Positions 6,695 to 15,396 of a stretch of DNA of 64,000 nucleotides are shown one piece after another. The notes under the pieces were generated by a model that was not told the origin of the DNA, searched no databases, and saw only the letters and a program-made list of their open reading frames with translations. The DNA lies in assembly GCF_900197855.1 (NCBI RefSeq), contig NZ_FZMQ01000017.1, positions 1 through 64,000 on the forward strand, in the 5' to 3' direction. The stretch is from Helicobacter cynogastricus (GTDB lineage: Bacteria > Campylobacterota > Campylobacteria > Campylobacterales > Helicobacteraceae). Numbering within the stretch: the stretch's first letter is position 1; every line of letters starts with the position of its first letter. A program made the translations under genes and the position numbers.

Positions 6695-9175
6695 ATGTTG
6701 AACACCGCTTTACAAGGTTTAGATCGCGCTGTGGCTCAGGTGCGCTTTGAGAATAGCCCCCTATTTAAAATTGAAGAAAGTTATAAGGAAGTGAGTCGGG
6801 CTAGGGATACAATTCGTGCTAACCAACCCCAGTTAGGCGGAAAACTTGCCATTAATGAGAGTCAAAGCTATCCTGAGTTTCTAGCTCTAGGTGTGCTAGA
6901 AGTAGCAGAAAACACCCCACAAGGCTTAGAGGAGAGCTTTGAAAAATTCTTTGTCCCTAAAACCTATTCCTTCCCTCCGCCCGCCCTCTATGGCAATAGT
7001 CCAAACACGCCTAGATTCTTGCGCGAAGCTTTTTTGCGTCTAGTTTCTACCATCCCCCTCACCCATTTACAAGTGGTCTTGGTGGATGCGTTGCAATTAG
7101 GCGGAGTGTTCGCGCTCGCACGCCGGCTTTTAAAAAAAGATCACGATTTCATCTATGGGCAAAAAATTTTAACCGAGAGCGATGAGATCAAGCAAGCCTT
7201 GAAAGACCTTTATGAATACCTGAAAACGAATTTACAAGAGAAATTAGCGGGCTATAGAGATTTTATGGATTACAACCGCCACAATGCCGACCGCCTAGAA
7301 GTGCGCGCTTTGTTTTTAAGTGGGGTAGATGCCCTAGATTCGCAAAGTCGGGTGTATTTGCAACACCTAGTGCGTTTTGGTGCGGCTAATGGGGTGCTGT
7401 GTTTTATTTACAACCACAGCGAAAAAGAGGAGTGCTCCAAAGAGGACCTCTCTTTAAATAAAATTTTAGAACAATATGGACAATGCTTTGAAGTCCCACC
7501 CATAGATTTGAAACACCTCAATCTCAAAGTGTTACACGATTCAAGCACTTCTCAAGAGCATTTAAACGCCTTTGCTAAAGAAGTGGCGCATTATTACAGC
7601 GAGCGTAAGCAAATCAAGCGCGAGGTGAGCGCGTTACAACAAGCAGAGGAATTTTGGAGCAAGAATAGCACGCATATTGTGAGCGTGCCCATTGGTTGGG
7701 ACAAGGACCATAGAGAGGTGTTATTTGAGATCGGAGGCGATCAAACCCAACACCATACTTTAGTCTGTGGGCGTAGCGGGAGTGGGAAGTCTAACTTTTT
7801 AAATGTCTTGATCCAAAACTTGGCTTTTTATTATTCCCCCGATGAATTGCGCTTATTCTTGCTAGATTACAAAGAGGGGGTGGAGTTTAACGCTTACGCT
7901 AATCCCACTTTAGAGCATGCTATGCTAGTGAGCGTGCAAAGTTCGGTGTCTTATGGGATCACCTTTTTAGAATGGCTCAATGCAGAGATGACGCGCCGCT
8001 CAGATGTCTTTAAATCCAACCGCGTCAAAGACTTCAAGGAATACCGCACACGGATTCAAGAGATCATGCCTAGAATGGTGGTGATCATTGATGAATTTCA
8101 AGTTTTATTTACAGATGGAGTGAGTAAAGAGGCGAGCGAGGTTGAGCAACTCTTAACCGCCTTGCTCAAAAAAGGGCGCAGTTATGGCATCCACCTCGTT
8201 TTTTCTACTCAAACTTTGCGCTCGAACATTCCAGATCCTTTGAGACTCCAAATTGGCAACCGCATGGCTTTGGCGATGGATGCGGATGATGTGGATCGGA
8301 TTTTAACCATTCCTTATACCATGCAAGCGAGTTTGCCCAAGGGAAGCCCGGAGGCAATTTATAATAACAATGGTGGTTTTCCTGACTCGCACACGCACAT
8401 GGTGATTCCCTATGCCGCTAATGAAAAACTCCCTGAACTCATTCTTAAAACTAATAGGGAAGCTAGAGCGCGCGCTTTAGCAGAAGTCCCCCACAAACTC
8501 TACAATGGCGAAGAGTCCATTTACATGCCTGAAGTGCTTGAGTTGCAAGGCACAAGTCTACAGCTAGGCGTGGGCGTGGATTACGAGCAAAAAGACTTTG
8601 TGCTCTGTTTTGGGGCAAATCGGGGCGCGCATTTGCTCATCGTGGGCGCGGACTTGCAAGCCCAACTCAACTGGTTTAAGATCATTGGCAAGAACGCCCA
8701 AGCTTTGGGCAAAAAGCTTTACTGCTACCATGCTAACAGATCTTTAAGCACACACATGCCCGCTCTACAAGATTATGGTATCGCCCCCACCCACACCAGC
8801 GCACAGATGTTTGTAGAGAATTTAGAGCCCGGAAGCTTGATTCTCATCGATTCGCTTGATGATGCCAGCGATCTACACAGCGAGCGCGAAGGGCAACTCA
8901 AGCAGTTTAAGGCTTTTTTAGAACTTGCCATTGACAATGACCAACATTTCATTATTTTTGTCAATAACCTAAAAAGGTTGTCCAGTATCGCGCGTGAAAC
9001 GGATTTTGTGGTGGGTGAATGCCAGTATCGCATTGTCTTTAAAAGCAATGCCATTGACTTAGCACGCGCCACCTCTACAGACATCAGAGACGCACTCCAC
9101 CCCCTCAACGCCCGTTTTTATAACACGGCCACAGATGAATACCAAGACTTTAGACCCTATAGTTTGAGGGAGTGA
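6695..9175 (+). CDS. FtsK/SpoIIIE-family ATPase, soluble (type-VII-like motor candidate)
   Basis: 826 residues. Walker A GRSGSGKSN lies at about residue 358, Walker B VVIIDEF at about 463, and a KKGRSYGIHLVFSTQ sensor-like segment follows, as in FtsK/SpoIIIE and EccC/EssC motors. A second, degenerate ATPase-like module begins near LIVGADLQAQ (about residue 648) and lacks a good P-loop. No transmembrane segments are visible, unlike FtsK or EssC. The ATG is preceded by AAAAGGA. Given the WXG100-like and toxin-immunity genes upstream, I infer a protein-export or processing motor rather than a chromosome translocase; a DNA-handling role cannot be excluded. Confidence 0.8.
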   Translation: MLNTALQGLDRAVAQVRFENSPLFKIEESYKEVSRARDTIRANQPQLGGKLAINESQSYPEFLALGVLEVAENTPQGLEESFEKFFVPKTYSFPPPALYGNSPNTPRFLREAFLRLVSTIPLTHLQVVLVDALQLGGVFALARRLLKKDHDFIYGQKILTESDEIKQALKDLYEYLKTNLQEKLAGYRDFMDYNRHNADRLEVRALFLSGVDALDSQSRVYLQHLVRFGAANGVLCFIYNHSEKEECSKEDLSLNKILEQYGQCFEVPPIDLKHLNLKVLHDSSTSQEHLNAFAKEVAHYYSERKQIKREVSALQQAEEFWSKNSTHIVSVPIGWDKDHREVLFEIGGDQTQHHTLVCGRSGSGKSNFLNVLIQNLAFYYSPDELRLFLLDYKEGVEFNAYANPTLEHAMLVSVQSSVSYGITFLEWLNAEMTRRSDVFKSNRVKDFKEYRTRIQEIMPRMVVIIDEFQVLFTDGVSKEASEVEQLLTALLKKGRSYGIHLVFSTQTLRSNIPDPLRLQIGNRMALAMDADDVDRILTIPYTMQASLPKGSPEAIYNNNGGFPDSHTHMVIPYAANEKLPELILKTNREARARALAEVPHKLYNGEESIYMPEVLELQGTSLQLGVGVDYEQKDFVLCFGANRGAHLLIVGADLQAQLNWFKIIGKNAQALGKKLYCYHANRSLSTHMPALQDYGIAPTHTSAQMFVENLEPGSLILIDSLDDASDLHSEREGQLKQFKAFLELAIDNDQHFIIFVNNLKRLSSIARETDFVVGECQYRIVFKSNAIDLARATSTDIRDALHPLNARFYNTATDEYQDFRPYSLRE

Positions 9176-9250
9176 GGAGCTAAAAAGATTTGACTCTAAG
9201 ATTAAAACAAGCACTTGTGAAATAGACTAGAGGTTTTTGAAAATACAATA

Positions 9251-10645
9251 GTGGAAGTGTTTATGCGGCCGGTTTTGTTGGTGGTGTTAGCGGTGGGTTT
9301 GAGCGCAGAAAGCAGTGGGTTTTACGCACAGGTAGGGTTCCAATACTCTAATGCCACACAAGATAGCGCGGCAAGCAAAACAGACATTCAGACCTTCAAA
9401 CAAGCCTTACAAACAAGGGTTAATTTTGAAAAGGCATTCCCCCCACATCATTGGACAGCACCATCTCCAAACACAATACCCTTTGAAGACAAACAGAATA
9501 ATCCATATGAAAAAAGCAAGCAATATTTACAAGACTTGGTCAATTGGGAAGGAAAACCCAATATTGATATTGATGCACTCAAAGCGAGCTATCAGCAAAA
9601 TGCAGAACAATTAATGTCTGCTTGGATAGCTTACACTATTGAAAAGGATCGAGAAGACGCGCCTAATGCGCCCAATAGTGTTGTGGGGAATATTCTTGGT
9701 GTGCTGGGCGAGTTGACAGCTATGAACGCGCAGGCAAAAAATACACCTCAAGTCCCCCAGCTCGAACCAGCTTTTAAAGCGTTTGAAGCAACCAGTCAGC
9801 AAGTAGCCAAGGCTCTAGGAGTGAATGATATATTTTTTTTAGGTCTTCAAGGTAGTGCAACAATTTCTGCATTACAGACCCAAGTTTCTGATTTGGGGAA
9901 TGCAGCCGATACTTTGAATGCTGCACTGCTCAATGCACTCACTGACGCATCCAGTCAAAAACCCGTTGTATCCGATGTTAATCAAAGGGAAAAACTGGCA
10001 ACAGCTATTCAAGACCAGTATAGTCAAGTTTCTGTACTTGCTCAAGCTCTTCAGAAAGTTTTAAAAGAACGCTATGGAATTTCTCCTGCCATGCAACACC
10101 GCTACAGCAATTCTAATCTCTATGGAGTGAATGTGCAAGCGGGATACAAACAATTCTTTGGGAGTTCGAAGCGTTGGGGGTTGCGCTACTATGGCAGTTT
10201 TAGTTACAACTGGGGAGAGGGTTCTAAAACAGGCCATGGCATTGACAGCGTAATCTATGGAGCAGGTGTAGATGGTTTGTTTAACTTCTTTGAGAGCAAA
10301 GATCATAATCTTACTAGTGGAGTCTTTTTAGGCTTAATGTTTGTGGGGAGCACATGGGTAAACAACAACATAGCCTTAAGGACAACTCTTGATGCATGTA
10401 AAAATGATCGTGCTTGCACACCGCAAATGCGATCTAGTTATTTTCAATTGCCTTTGACCTTTGATTTTAGGGCTAATATTGGCGCACATAATGGCTTTGA
10501 GATTGGTACGCGCATTCCTCTATTGCCCATGCCTTATTACTACGCTTCTATGGCTACAAGCTATGGAGTATGGGGGACTTACAAGCAACAAATAGGTTTT
10601 AAACGCAACGCTTCGGTGTATTTTAACTATGTCTTTAATTTTTGA
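9251..10645 (+). CDS. Hop-type outer membrane protein
   Basis: An N-terminal signal peptide (PVLLVVLAVGLSAES) precedes the mature start SGFYAQVGFQYSNA, which matches Hop paralogues. The C-terminus YFNYVFNF ends in Phe with alternating aromatics, the usual beta-barrel assembly signal. The central 250 residues are a variable helical extracellular region rich in Q, A and N, as in Hop adhesins. An in-frame ATG at 9263 preceded by GGAAG is a better start than the GTG at 9251. Function (porin or adhesin) cannot be assigned. Confidence 0.8.
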   Translation: MEVFMRPVLLVVLAVGLSAESSGFYAQVGFQYSNATQDSAASKTDIQTFKQALQTRVNFEKAFPPHHWTAPSPNTIPFEDKQNNPYEKSKQYLQDLVNWEGKPNIDIDALKASYQQNAEQLMSAWIAYTIEKDREDAPNAPNSVVGNILGVLGELTAMNAQAKNTPQVPQLEPAFKAFEATSQQVAKALGVNDIFFLGLQGSATISALQTQVSDLGNAADTLNAALLNALTDASSQKPVVSDVNQREKLATAIQDQYSQVSVLAQALQKVLKERYGISPAMQHRYSNSNLYGVNVQAGYKQFFGSSKRWGLRYYGSFSYNWGEGSKTGHGIDSVIYGAGVDGLFNFFESKDHNLTSGVFLGLMFVGSTWVNNNIALRTTLDACKNDRACTPQMRSSYFQLPLTFDFRANIGAHNGFEIGTRIPLLPMPYYYASMATSYGVWGTYKQQIGFKRNASVYFNYVFNF

Positions 10646-10672
10646 TGGGGAGGTGAAAACACCCACTAATCC

Positions 10673-11674
10673 ATGAACTATATTGGTTCTAAGCGCAAAC
10701 TCTCTAATTTTCTATTTAGCAATATTCAAGAGGTGGTGCTAAATTGTGGGGTTTCTCTCTGCGATTGTGTTTTTACCGACCTTTTTTCAGGCACAGCGGC
10801 TGTAGGACGGCTATTTAAAAACCATGTTAGACAGGTCATTAGTAATGATAAAGAGTTTTATAGCTTCGTGCTAGCCAAACACTATATCCAAAACACCCAG
10901 CCCTTAGAGCGCACCCAAGTCCTTGTAGATGAACTTAATGCCCTCCCCCCAACAGAGGGCAAAATCTATCAGCATTACGCGCTAGGGGGCGGGGAAGGGC
11001 GGCAGTATTTCAGTAATCACAATGCAGGCAAGATTGATAGTATACGCGCTCAAATTGCTACATGGCAGGCAGATAATACCATCAGTCAAGCCGAGTTTTA
11101 CTTTTTGCTCACTTCGCTTTTAGAAGCAGCTGATAGAGTGGCTAACACCGCTTCTGTCTATGGAGCGTTTTTAAAACGCCTCAAAAAAAGCGCGCAACAA
11201 GAATTAATATTAATTCCAGCACCCTTAGAGTTAAGCCAAAACTCCCATTATGCCTACAATAAAGATGCAAAAGAACTCATCGCGCGCCTACACACCGATA
11301 TTTTATATTTAGACCCTCCCTATAATCAGCGAGAATACGGAGCCAATTACCACCTCTTAAACAGCATTGCGCTTTATGATGACTTCACTCCACAAGGCAA
11401 AACGGGACTAAGAAATTATGAAAAATCTGCTTGGTGCAAAAAATCCTCAGCGTATGAGAGTTTAGAGTATGTAATTAAGCACACCCGCGCGCGTTTTATT
11501 TTTTTAAGCTACAACGATGAGGGGCTACTAAGTTTGGAGGAAATCGCAACCCTCTTTAGCCAATACGGGCACTACAGCCTTAAAAGCCATGCCTACACCC
11601 GCTTTAAGGCTGATTCTAAGCGTGTGCAAACCAAAGAGAGCACAATCGAATATTTACATGTGCTTCAAAAGTAA
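10673..11674 (+). CDS. D12-class DNA adenine-N6 methyltransferase (orphan)
   Basis: 333 residues. The N-terminal NYIGSKRKL resembles the D12/Dam-family opening, DLFSGTAAVGRLF is the SAM-binding motif I, and DPPYNQREYG is catalytic motif IV. The fold order (motif I before IV) is that of alpha-class adenine methylases. No endonuclease gene is adjacent, so it is either an orphan methylase or the survivor of a restriction-modification system. The start lacks a good ribosome binding site; 27 bases separate it from the porin gene. Confidence 0.85.
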   Translation: MNYIGSKRKLSNFLFSNIQEVVLNCGVSLCDCVFTDLFSGTAAVGRLFKNHVRQVISNDKEFYSFVLAKHYIQNTQPLERTQVLVDELNALPPTEGKIYQHYALGGGEGRQYFSNHNAGKIDSIRAQIATWQADNTISQAEFYFLLTSLLEAADRVANTASVYGAFLKRLKKSAQQELILIPAPLELSQNSHYAYNKDAKELIARLHTDILYLDPPYNQREYGANYHLLNSIALYDDFTPQGKTGLRNYEKSAWCKKSSAYESLEYVIKHTRARFIFLSYNDEGLLSLEEIATLFSQYGHYSLKSHAYTRFKADSKRVQTKESTIEYLHVLQK

Positions 11675-11786
11675 AAATTTTGAACTTTAAGGCATACCTG
11701 CGCCTTGCAATTAACCTATAGTTAACACTTTTTTAGGTTGGGGTTAGAGGGTTCAGGGAATGGGGCAAATTTGCAAAAGGGATTGC

Positions 11787-12236
11787 ATGGCAACAAATTT
11801 GGACAATGTGTTAAAAAAGGGAACGGTGGCGTATATTCAAGATGGGACTTTTACAGACAGAGCAGCGATTTATGTAGGGAATAACGAATTTGTAGAGTTT
11901 ATTCCTGATGGTGTGGTGGTTAAAATCAGCGTGAGCGAGTGGATCACCTCTACTAAGGATCGTAAAAATGGCAAGCGCAATATGAGAGCAAAATTTGAAG
12001 TTTGTTGTTTGGGTAATTCATGTGTGGGCTCTCAAGAGGTTTGTGATCGCGCGCTTAGTATGGTAGGGACACGCAAAGAGTATGAATCCATTATGTACAA
12101 TGATTTCAACTTTGTCAGTGGATGTTTGAGTGGAAATTTTGAGGGCGGAGAAAATGTTTGGAATAACACTCTAAAAAGATTAGCTGAACACACTTTGGGG
12201 GGTAATAATTGGTGTTCCACCGAGTATGCTGATTAG
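11787..12236 (+). CDS. LRAT-like / permuted NlpC-P60 superfamily protein, catalytic residues altered
   Basis: 149 residues from the ATG at 11787 (AAGGG six bases upstream); an ATG at 11760 is an alternative. The pattern GTVAYIQ..DRAAIYVGNN, then VCDRALSMVG, then YNDFNFVSGCLSG follows the LRAT fold (G-D-x-I, H-x-x-x-Y-V-G, NCEHF). The usual His is replaced in TDRAAIYVG and the usual Cys by Asp in YNDFNF, so the normal hydrolase/acyltransferase activity is doubtful. No signal peptide. It lies beside a methylase and a methylase pseudogene, a typical accessory location. Confidence 0.5.
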   Translation: MATNLDNVLKKGTVAYIQDGTFTDRAAIYVGNNEFVEFIPDGVVVKISVSEWITSTKDRKNGKRNMRAKFEVCCLGNSCVGSQEVCDRALSMVGTRKEYESIMYNDFNFVSGCLSGNFEGGENVWNNTLKRLAEHTLGGNNWCSTEYAD

Positions 12237-12257
12237 CAAAATAAAAGCTTAATTTGC

Positions 12258-12789
12258 TCAAGAGCCCTTAGGGGCAAACAAACCCACTAAACGCTGAACT
12301 AGCGCGCGAATTACAGGCACACAAACAGAGTTGCCACGCCGAGTACACAGGTGGCCAGGGCTCACCACAATTTTAAAGTCTTTAGGAAAACCCATTAAAT
12401 TCAGTAATTTTTTAGGGGTGAAGTGGCGCGTGCCATTGACCAGCTGTTAGCTATATGAGGCGTTAGCTCCGAGCGTGCAGGTGTGATCTAAAATACTCAC
12501 ATTCTCGCTCTTATTTTCATGCCAATTCAAAAAATAGTGCACCTCGTGGGTCTTCTAAACCCCCTTGAGCCCCCATAATGCTAAAAGCTTAACAGGAGAA
12601 ACCCGCACATAAAATACCAAAGAGGGGAATGTCTTGGGCTTTTACTTGGGTGATGTCTCCAGCGGGGGTGGGCTTAAAATTAGCTATATAAGTTTTCTAG
12701 TCACTAGAAAACACACAGCGCGCCCGGACTTGCTCAAAGGTTAGTCTAATGCTTCCAATTCCAGCAAATGTAACGATAAAAGTTAGCAT
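12258..12789 (-). pseudogene. decayed cytosine-C5 DNA methyltransferase
   Basis: Reading the minus strand from an ATG at 12789 gives the C5-methylase motifs in order: FAGIGSIRL (motif I, SAM binding), CVFSSD, NFKPTPAGDI, the catalytic loop as GFSC followed directly by a stop (family GFPCQ), FSIMGAQGGLEDPRG, then the C-terminal FTPKKLLNLMGFP and RRGNSVCVPVI (motifs IX-X), ending at a TGA at 12258-12260. There are in-frame stops at 12697-12699, 12589-12591 and 12447-12449, at least one frameshift after about 12530, and the target-recognition region is missing (about 177 codons against more than 300). Clearly non-functional. It fills the otherwise gene-free stretch before trpA. Confidence 0.88.
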
Positions 12790-12843
12790 AAGTGTATTTT
12801 AGTGCCTCATTGAGATTTTATCTCATGTGCCGATGTAGAGGCT

Positions 12844-13635
12844 ATGAGATACGCAAAAATTTTTGAAAAAAGGGGCGTGTTTGTGCCCTTTGTGATGTTG
12901 GGCGATCCAAGTTATGAGATGAGTTTTGAGATCATTAAAACTCTTGTAGATGCAGGGGTGGATGCCTTAGAGTTGGGTTTTGCTTTTTCAGACCCGATGG
13001 CGGATGGTCCGATTATCCAAGCGAGCCATTTAAGGGCGTTGCAACATTCTACCAGCATGCGCGCTAATTTTGTCCTTTTGGAAAGGGTGCGCGCCTATGC
13101 TCCACATATTCCTATCGGGCTCTTGCTCTATGCTAATTTGGTACACCGCTTTGGATTAGATGACTTTTATCATGCCTGCGCACAGAGCGGAGTAGATAGC
13201 GTTTTGATTGCCGATGTACCTCTTTGTGAGAGCGCGCCCTTTGTGCACAGCGCACAAAAGCACCAGATTGCCCCTATTTTCATCGTTGCTCCACACACAA
13301 ACCAAGCGTATTTAGAACAGGTTGCCAAGCAAAGTTTGGCTTATATTTATGTGTTGGCCCGCAGGGGGGTAACTGGAGCTAGCCAAACTTTAGGCCAAGA
13401 AGCTAAGGAAGTCATCGCCCATCTTAAAGAACTTACGCCTCTACCTTGTTTGTTGGGTTTTGGTATCTCTAAACCTATCCATGTGCAAGAAGCCTTAGAT
13501 TTGGGCGCGGATGGGGTGATTTGTGGTTCAGCCATTGTTAAGATCATAGAGGAGGAGCTAGAGGATTCTTCTTTGGTATTGGAAAATTTGCGCATTTTTG
13601 CAGAGAAGATGCGCATGGGGTTGTGCTATAATTAG
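12844..13635 (+). CDS. trpA: tryptophan synthase alpha subunit
   Basis: 263 residues, a TIM barrel that cleaves indole-3-glycerol phosphate to indole. The catalytic Glu is in ALELGFAFSDP and the catalytic Asp in SDPMADGPIIQ; the phosphate-binding glycines are in GFGISKP and DGVICGSAIV. No trpB lies next to it, unlike the usual trpBA pair; upstream is the methylase pseudogene. The partner beta subunit must be elsewhere or lost. Confidence 0.93.
   Translation: MRYAKIFEKRGVFVPFVMLGDPSYEMSFEIIKTLVDAGVDALELGFAFSDPMADGPIIQASHLRALQHSTSMRANFVLLERVRAYAPHIPIGLLLYANLVHRFGLDDFYHACAQSGVDSVLIADVPLCESAPFVHSAQKHQIAPIFIVAPHTNQAYLEQVAKQSLAYIYVLARRGVTGASQTLGQEAKEVIAHLKELTPLPCLLGFGISKPIHVQEALDLGADGVICGSAIVKIIEEELEDSSLVLENLRIFAEKMRMGLCYN
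13624..13632 (+). promoter_or_regulatory. extended -10 promoter (TGCTATAAT)
   Basis: A perfect TATAAT with the TGn extension, the common sigma-80 form in Helicobacter, lies at the very end of trpA, about 29 bases before the GTG of the downstream lipoprotein-like gene. It probably starts transcription of that gene and its followers. Confidence 0.55.
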
Positions 13636-13660
13636 GGCTCTAAATGTCTAAAGGGGTGGA

Positions 13661-14407
13661 GTGCGAGGCTTTAAAGGTGTTTTTGGTGGGATAAAGAGAA
13701 ATTTAAGCTTGTGGATAGGGGTTTTTCTGTGCGCTTTTTTATTGGGGGGTTGTTTTTTAGTGCGCTTCTTTAGCAAAAACTTTAATTACAATCGTTACCG
13801 TATTACTAAAGTTGTTATGGGTGGGCATGCCTTTGATTTTAAAGACATTATCTTAGAAGCCCAAGAACTCAATCCAGACCAAGATACCAATGCTCCAAAT
13901 ACTCCTACAGCCGATATGACTTTGCCTCAAAAGCCCCCTGCTCCGACCCCTTCCCCCGCTCAATCTCCCAAAAGTAAACTTGACTTATTAAAAGCCGAGT
14001 TAGATGCTAAGATTAAAGACCTGAATGCACAAAGTCTTCCTCCAGATAATTCCATGATTAAAACAGACATGAAGCAGCTCCAAAGCGATATCGCTCGCAA
14101 CCACATTAAAAAACTTCCTCCAAATGTGCTCAATAGTCCGATGGGGCGCGTGGAGTTTGACCAAAAACAATTACGGGCTTATGGGCTGATCTATTGCAAT
14201 AAGTATTTTATTAGCTACGCTTTCCGCGATGACGACCATTTACGCATTGAGGATAAGGGTATTTCACGCCGTGTGTGCAAGAACGAAAAGCTGATGGCCT
14301 TTGAACTGGCTTTTTATGAAAATTTGCAAGGGCTCTTCACGATCACGCGGGGTAAAACAACTCTGGTCTTAGACAATCAAAAAATGCAAATTTACCTCCA
14401 ACATTAA
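13661..14407 (+). CDS. putative membrane-anchored or lipoprotein, unknown function
   Basis: 248 residues from a GTG behind AAGGGG. A basic N-terminus is followed by a hydrophobic segment ending in LLGGC, which could be a lipobox or a single membrane anchor. A Pro-rich linker (about residues 85-110) leads to a C-terminal domain with several Cys that I do not recognise. The stop overlaps the next start (TAATG), so it is coupled to the YigZ-like gene. Confidence 0.75.
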   Translation: MRGFKGVFGGIKRNLSLWIGVFLCAFLLGGCFLVRFFSKNFNYNRYRITKVVMGGHAFDFKDIILEAQELNPDQDTNAPNTPTADMTLPQKPPAPTPSPAQSPKSKLDLLKAELDAKIKDLNAQSLPPDNSMIKTDMKQLQSDIARNHIKKLPPNVLNSPMGRVEFDQKQLRAYGLIYCNKYFISYAFRDDDHLRIEDKGISRRVCKNEKLMAFELAFYENLQGLFTITRGKTTLVLDNQKMQIYLQH

Positions 14408-14958
14408 TGTTTCAAGTTAATCGCCTGCTCACCTCTAAGCATAAAATCAAGGGCTCGATTTTTCTAGGCTTTTTAATGCCTAGCGGGGAGTTTGAAGCCT
14501 GTTTAGAACGCCTGCGTAAAGAACACCACAAAGCCCGTCATATCGTCTATGCCTATAGATGCATGCGCTGCGCCCGCCTAGAGGAAGCCTTGCATGAGGA
14601 TAGAGAGCCCAAACACAGCGCGCAAGGACTCTTAGAGATTTTACGCCATGAACAGCTTTGCCAAAGCGCGGTGATTGTAGTGCGCTATTTTGGAGGTGTG
14701 CTCTTGGGCGTGGGGGGCTTAATGAAGGCTTATAGTACCAGTGTGCAGCTCTGTATTCAGAACATGCGCGCACAAGATGCCTTTGAAGAATTTCAAGAAC
14801 CCCTTGTGTGTTTTATTCCCTATGCTAAACTAGATGCCCTTAGCGCGCGGGCAAAAAAATGCGCTGTGCGCTTAGAAAAGCAATGTCTAGAACCTGAAGG
14901 GGTGTGGGTGCGCTTAAAGGGCGCGCATGCATCCACTCTATTAGGAGAGATACAATAA
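14407..14958 (+). CDS. YigZ/IMPACT (UPF0029) family protein
   Basis: 183 residues. Diagnostic family segments are HKARHIVYAYR, EPKHSAQGLLEIL and VVRYFGGVLLGVGGL, followed by AYSTS. The IMPACT family is widespread but its bacterial role is uncertain (translation-linked). Recalled H. pylori counterpart is HP1485, beside the same hemJ and menG genes. Confidence 0.85.
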   Translation: MFQVNRLLTSKHKIKGSIFLGFLMPSGEFEACLERLRKEHHKARHIVYAYRCMRCARLEEALHEDREPKHSAQGLLEILRHEQLCQSAVIVVRYFGGVLLGVGGLMKAYSTSVQLCIQNMRAQDAFEEFQEPLVCFIPYAKLDALSARAKKCAVRLEKQCLEPEGVWVRLKGAHASTLLGEIQ

Positions 14959-15396
14959 ATGGAAAATTGGTATTTATGGATCAAGATCGCACATGTCATT
15001 GGAGTTATCTCGTGGATGGCCGCACTCTTTTACCTGCCCCGCCTCTTTGTCTACCACCGCGAACATCACGATAAGCCCGAATTTGTCGCCATTGTGTGCA
15101 TTCAAGAGCAAAAGCTGTATCAATACATCGCCATGCCTGCGATGATTTTGGTTGTGATCAGCGGTTTAGCCTTGCTCTATATTTTGGGCACGGAAGTCTT
15201 TAAACATGGTTGGTTGCACCTCAAACTGCTCTGTGTGCTGATTTTACTGCATTATCATTTCATGTGTGGGAAGTTTATACGCGTCTTAGGGCAGAATGGG
15301 CAGCATAAAAGCGGGAGATTTTTTCGCTGGATAAATGAAGTGCCCACAATCTGCATGATCGTGATCGTCTTTTGCGCGGTAGGGAAATTCTTTTGA
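14959..15396 (+). CDS. hemJ: protoporphyrinogen IX oxidase HemJ (UPF0093)
   Basis: 145 residues with about four membrane helices. WIKIAHVIGVISWMAALFYLPR carries the conserved His near the N-terminus and the W-x-x-x-L-F-Y-L-P-R signature, and HLKLLCVLILLHYHF is the second conserved region. It performs the oxidation of protoporphyrinogen IX in haem synthesis in bacteria lacking HemG/HemY. It starts one base after the YigZ-like gene, and its stop overlaps the menG TTG start. Confidence 0.88.
   Translation: MENWYLWIKIAHVIGVISWMAALFYLPRLFVYHREHHDKPEFVAIVCIQEQKLYQYIAMPAMILVVISGLALLYILGTEVFKHGWLHLKLLCVLILLHYHFMCGKFIRVLGQNGQHKSGRFFRWINEVPTICMIVIVFCAVGKFF

Noticed and set aside
10646-10672. GGTG-AAAA-CACC hairpin after the Hop-like gene as a terminator
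   Set aside because: The stem is only four pairs and no U-run follows.
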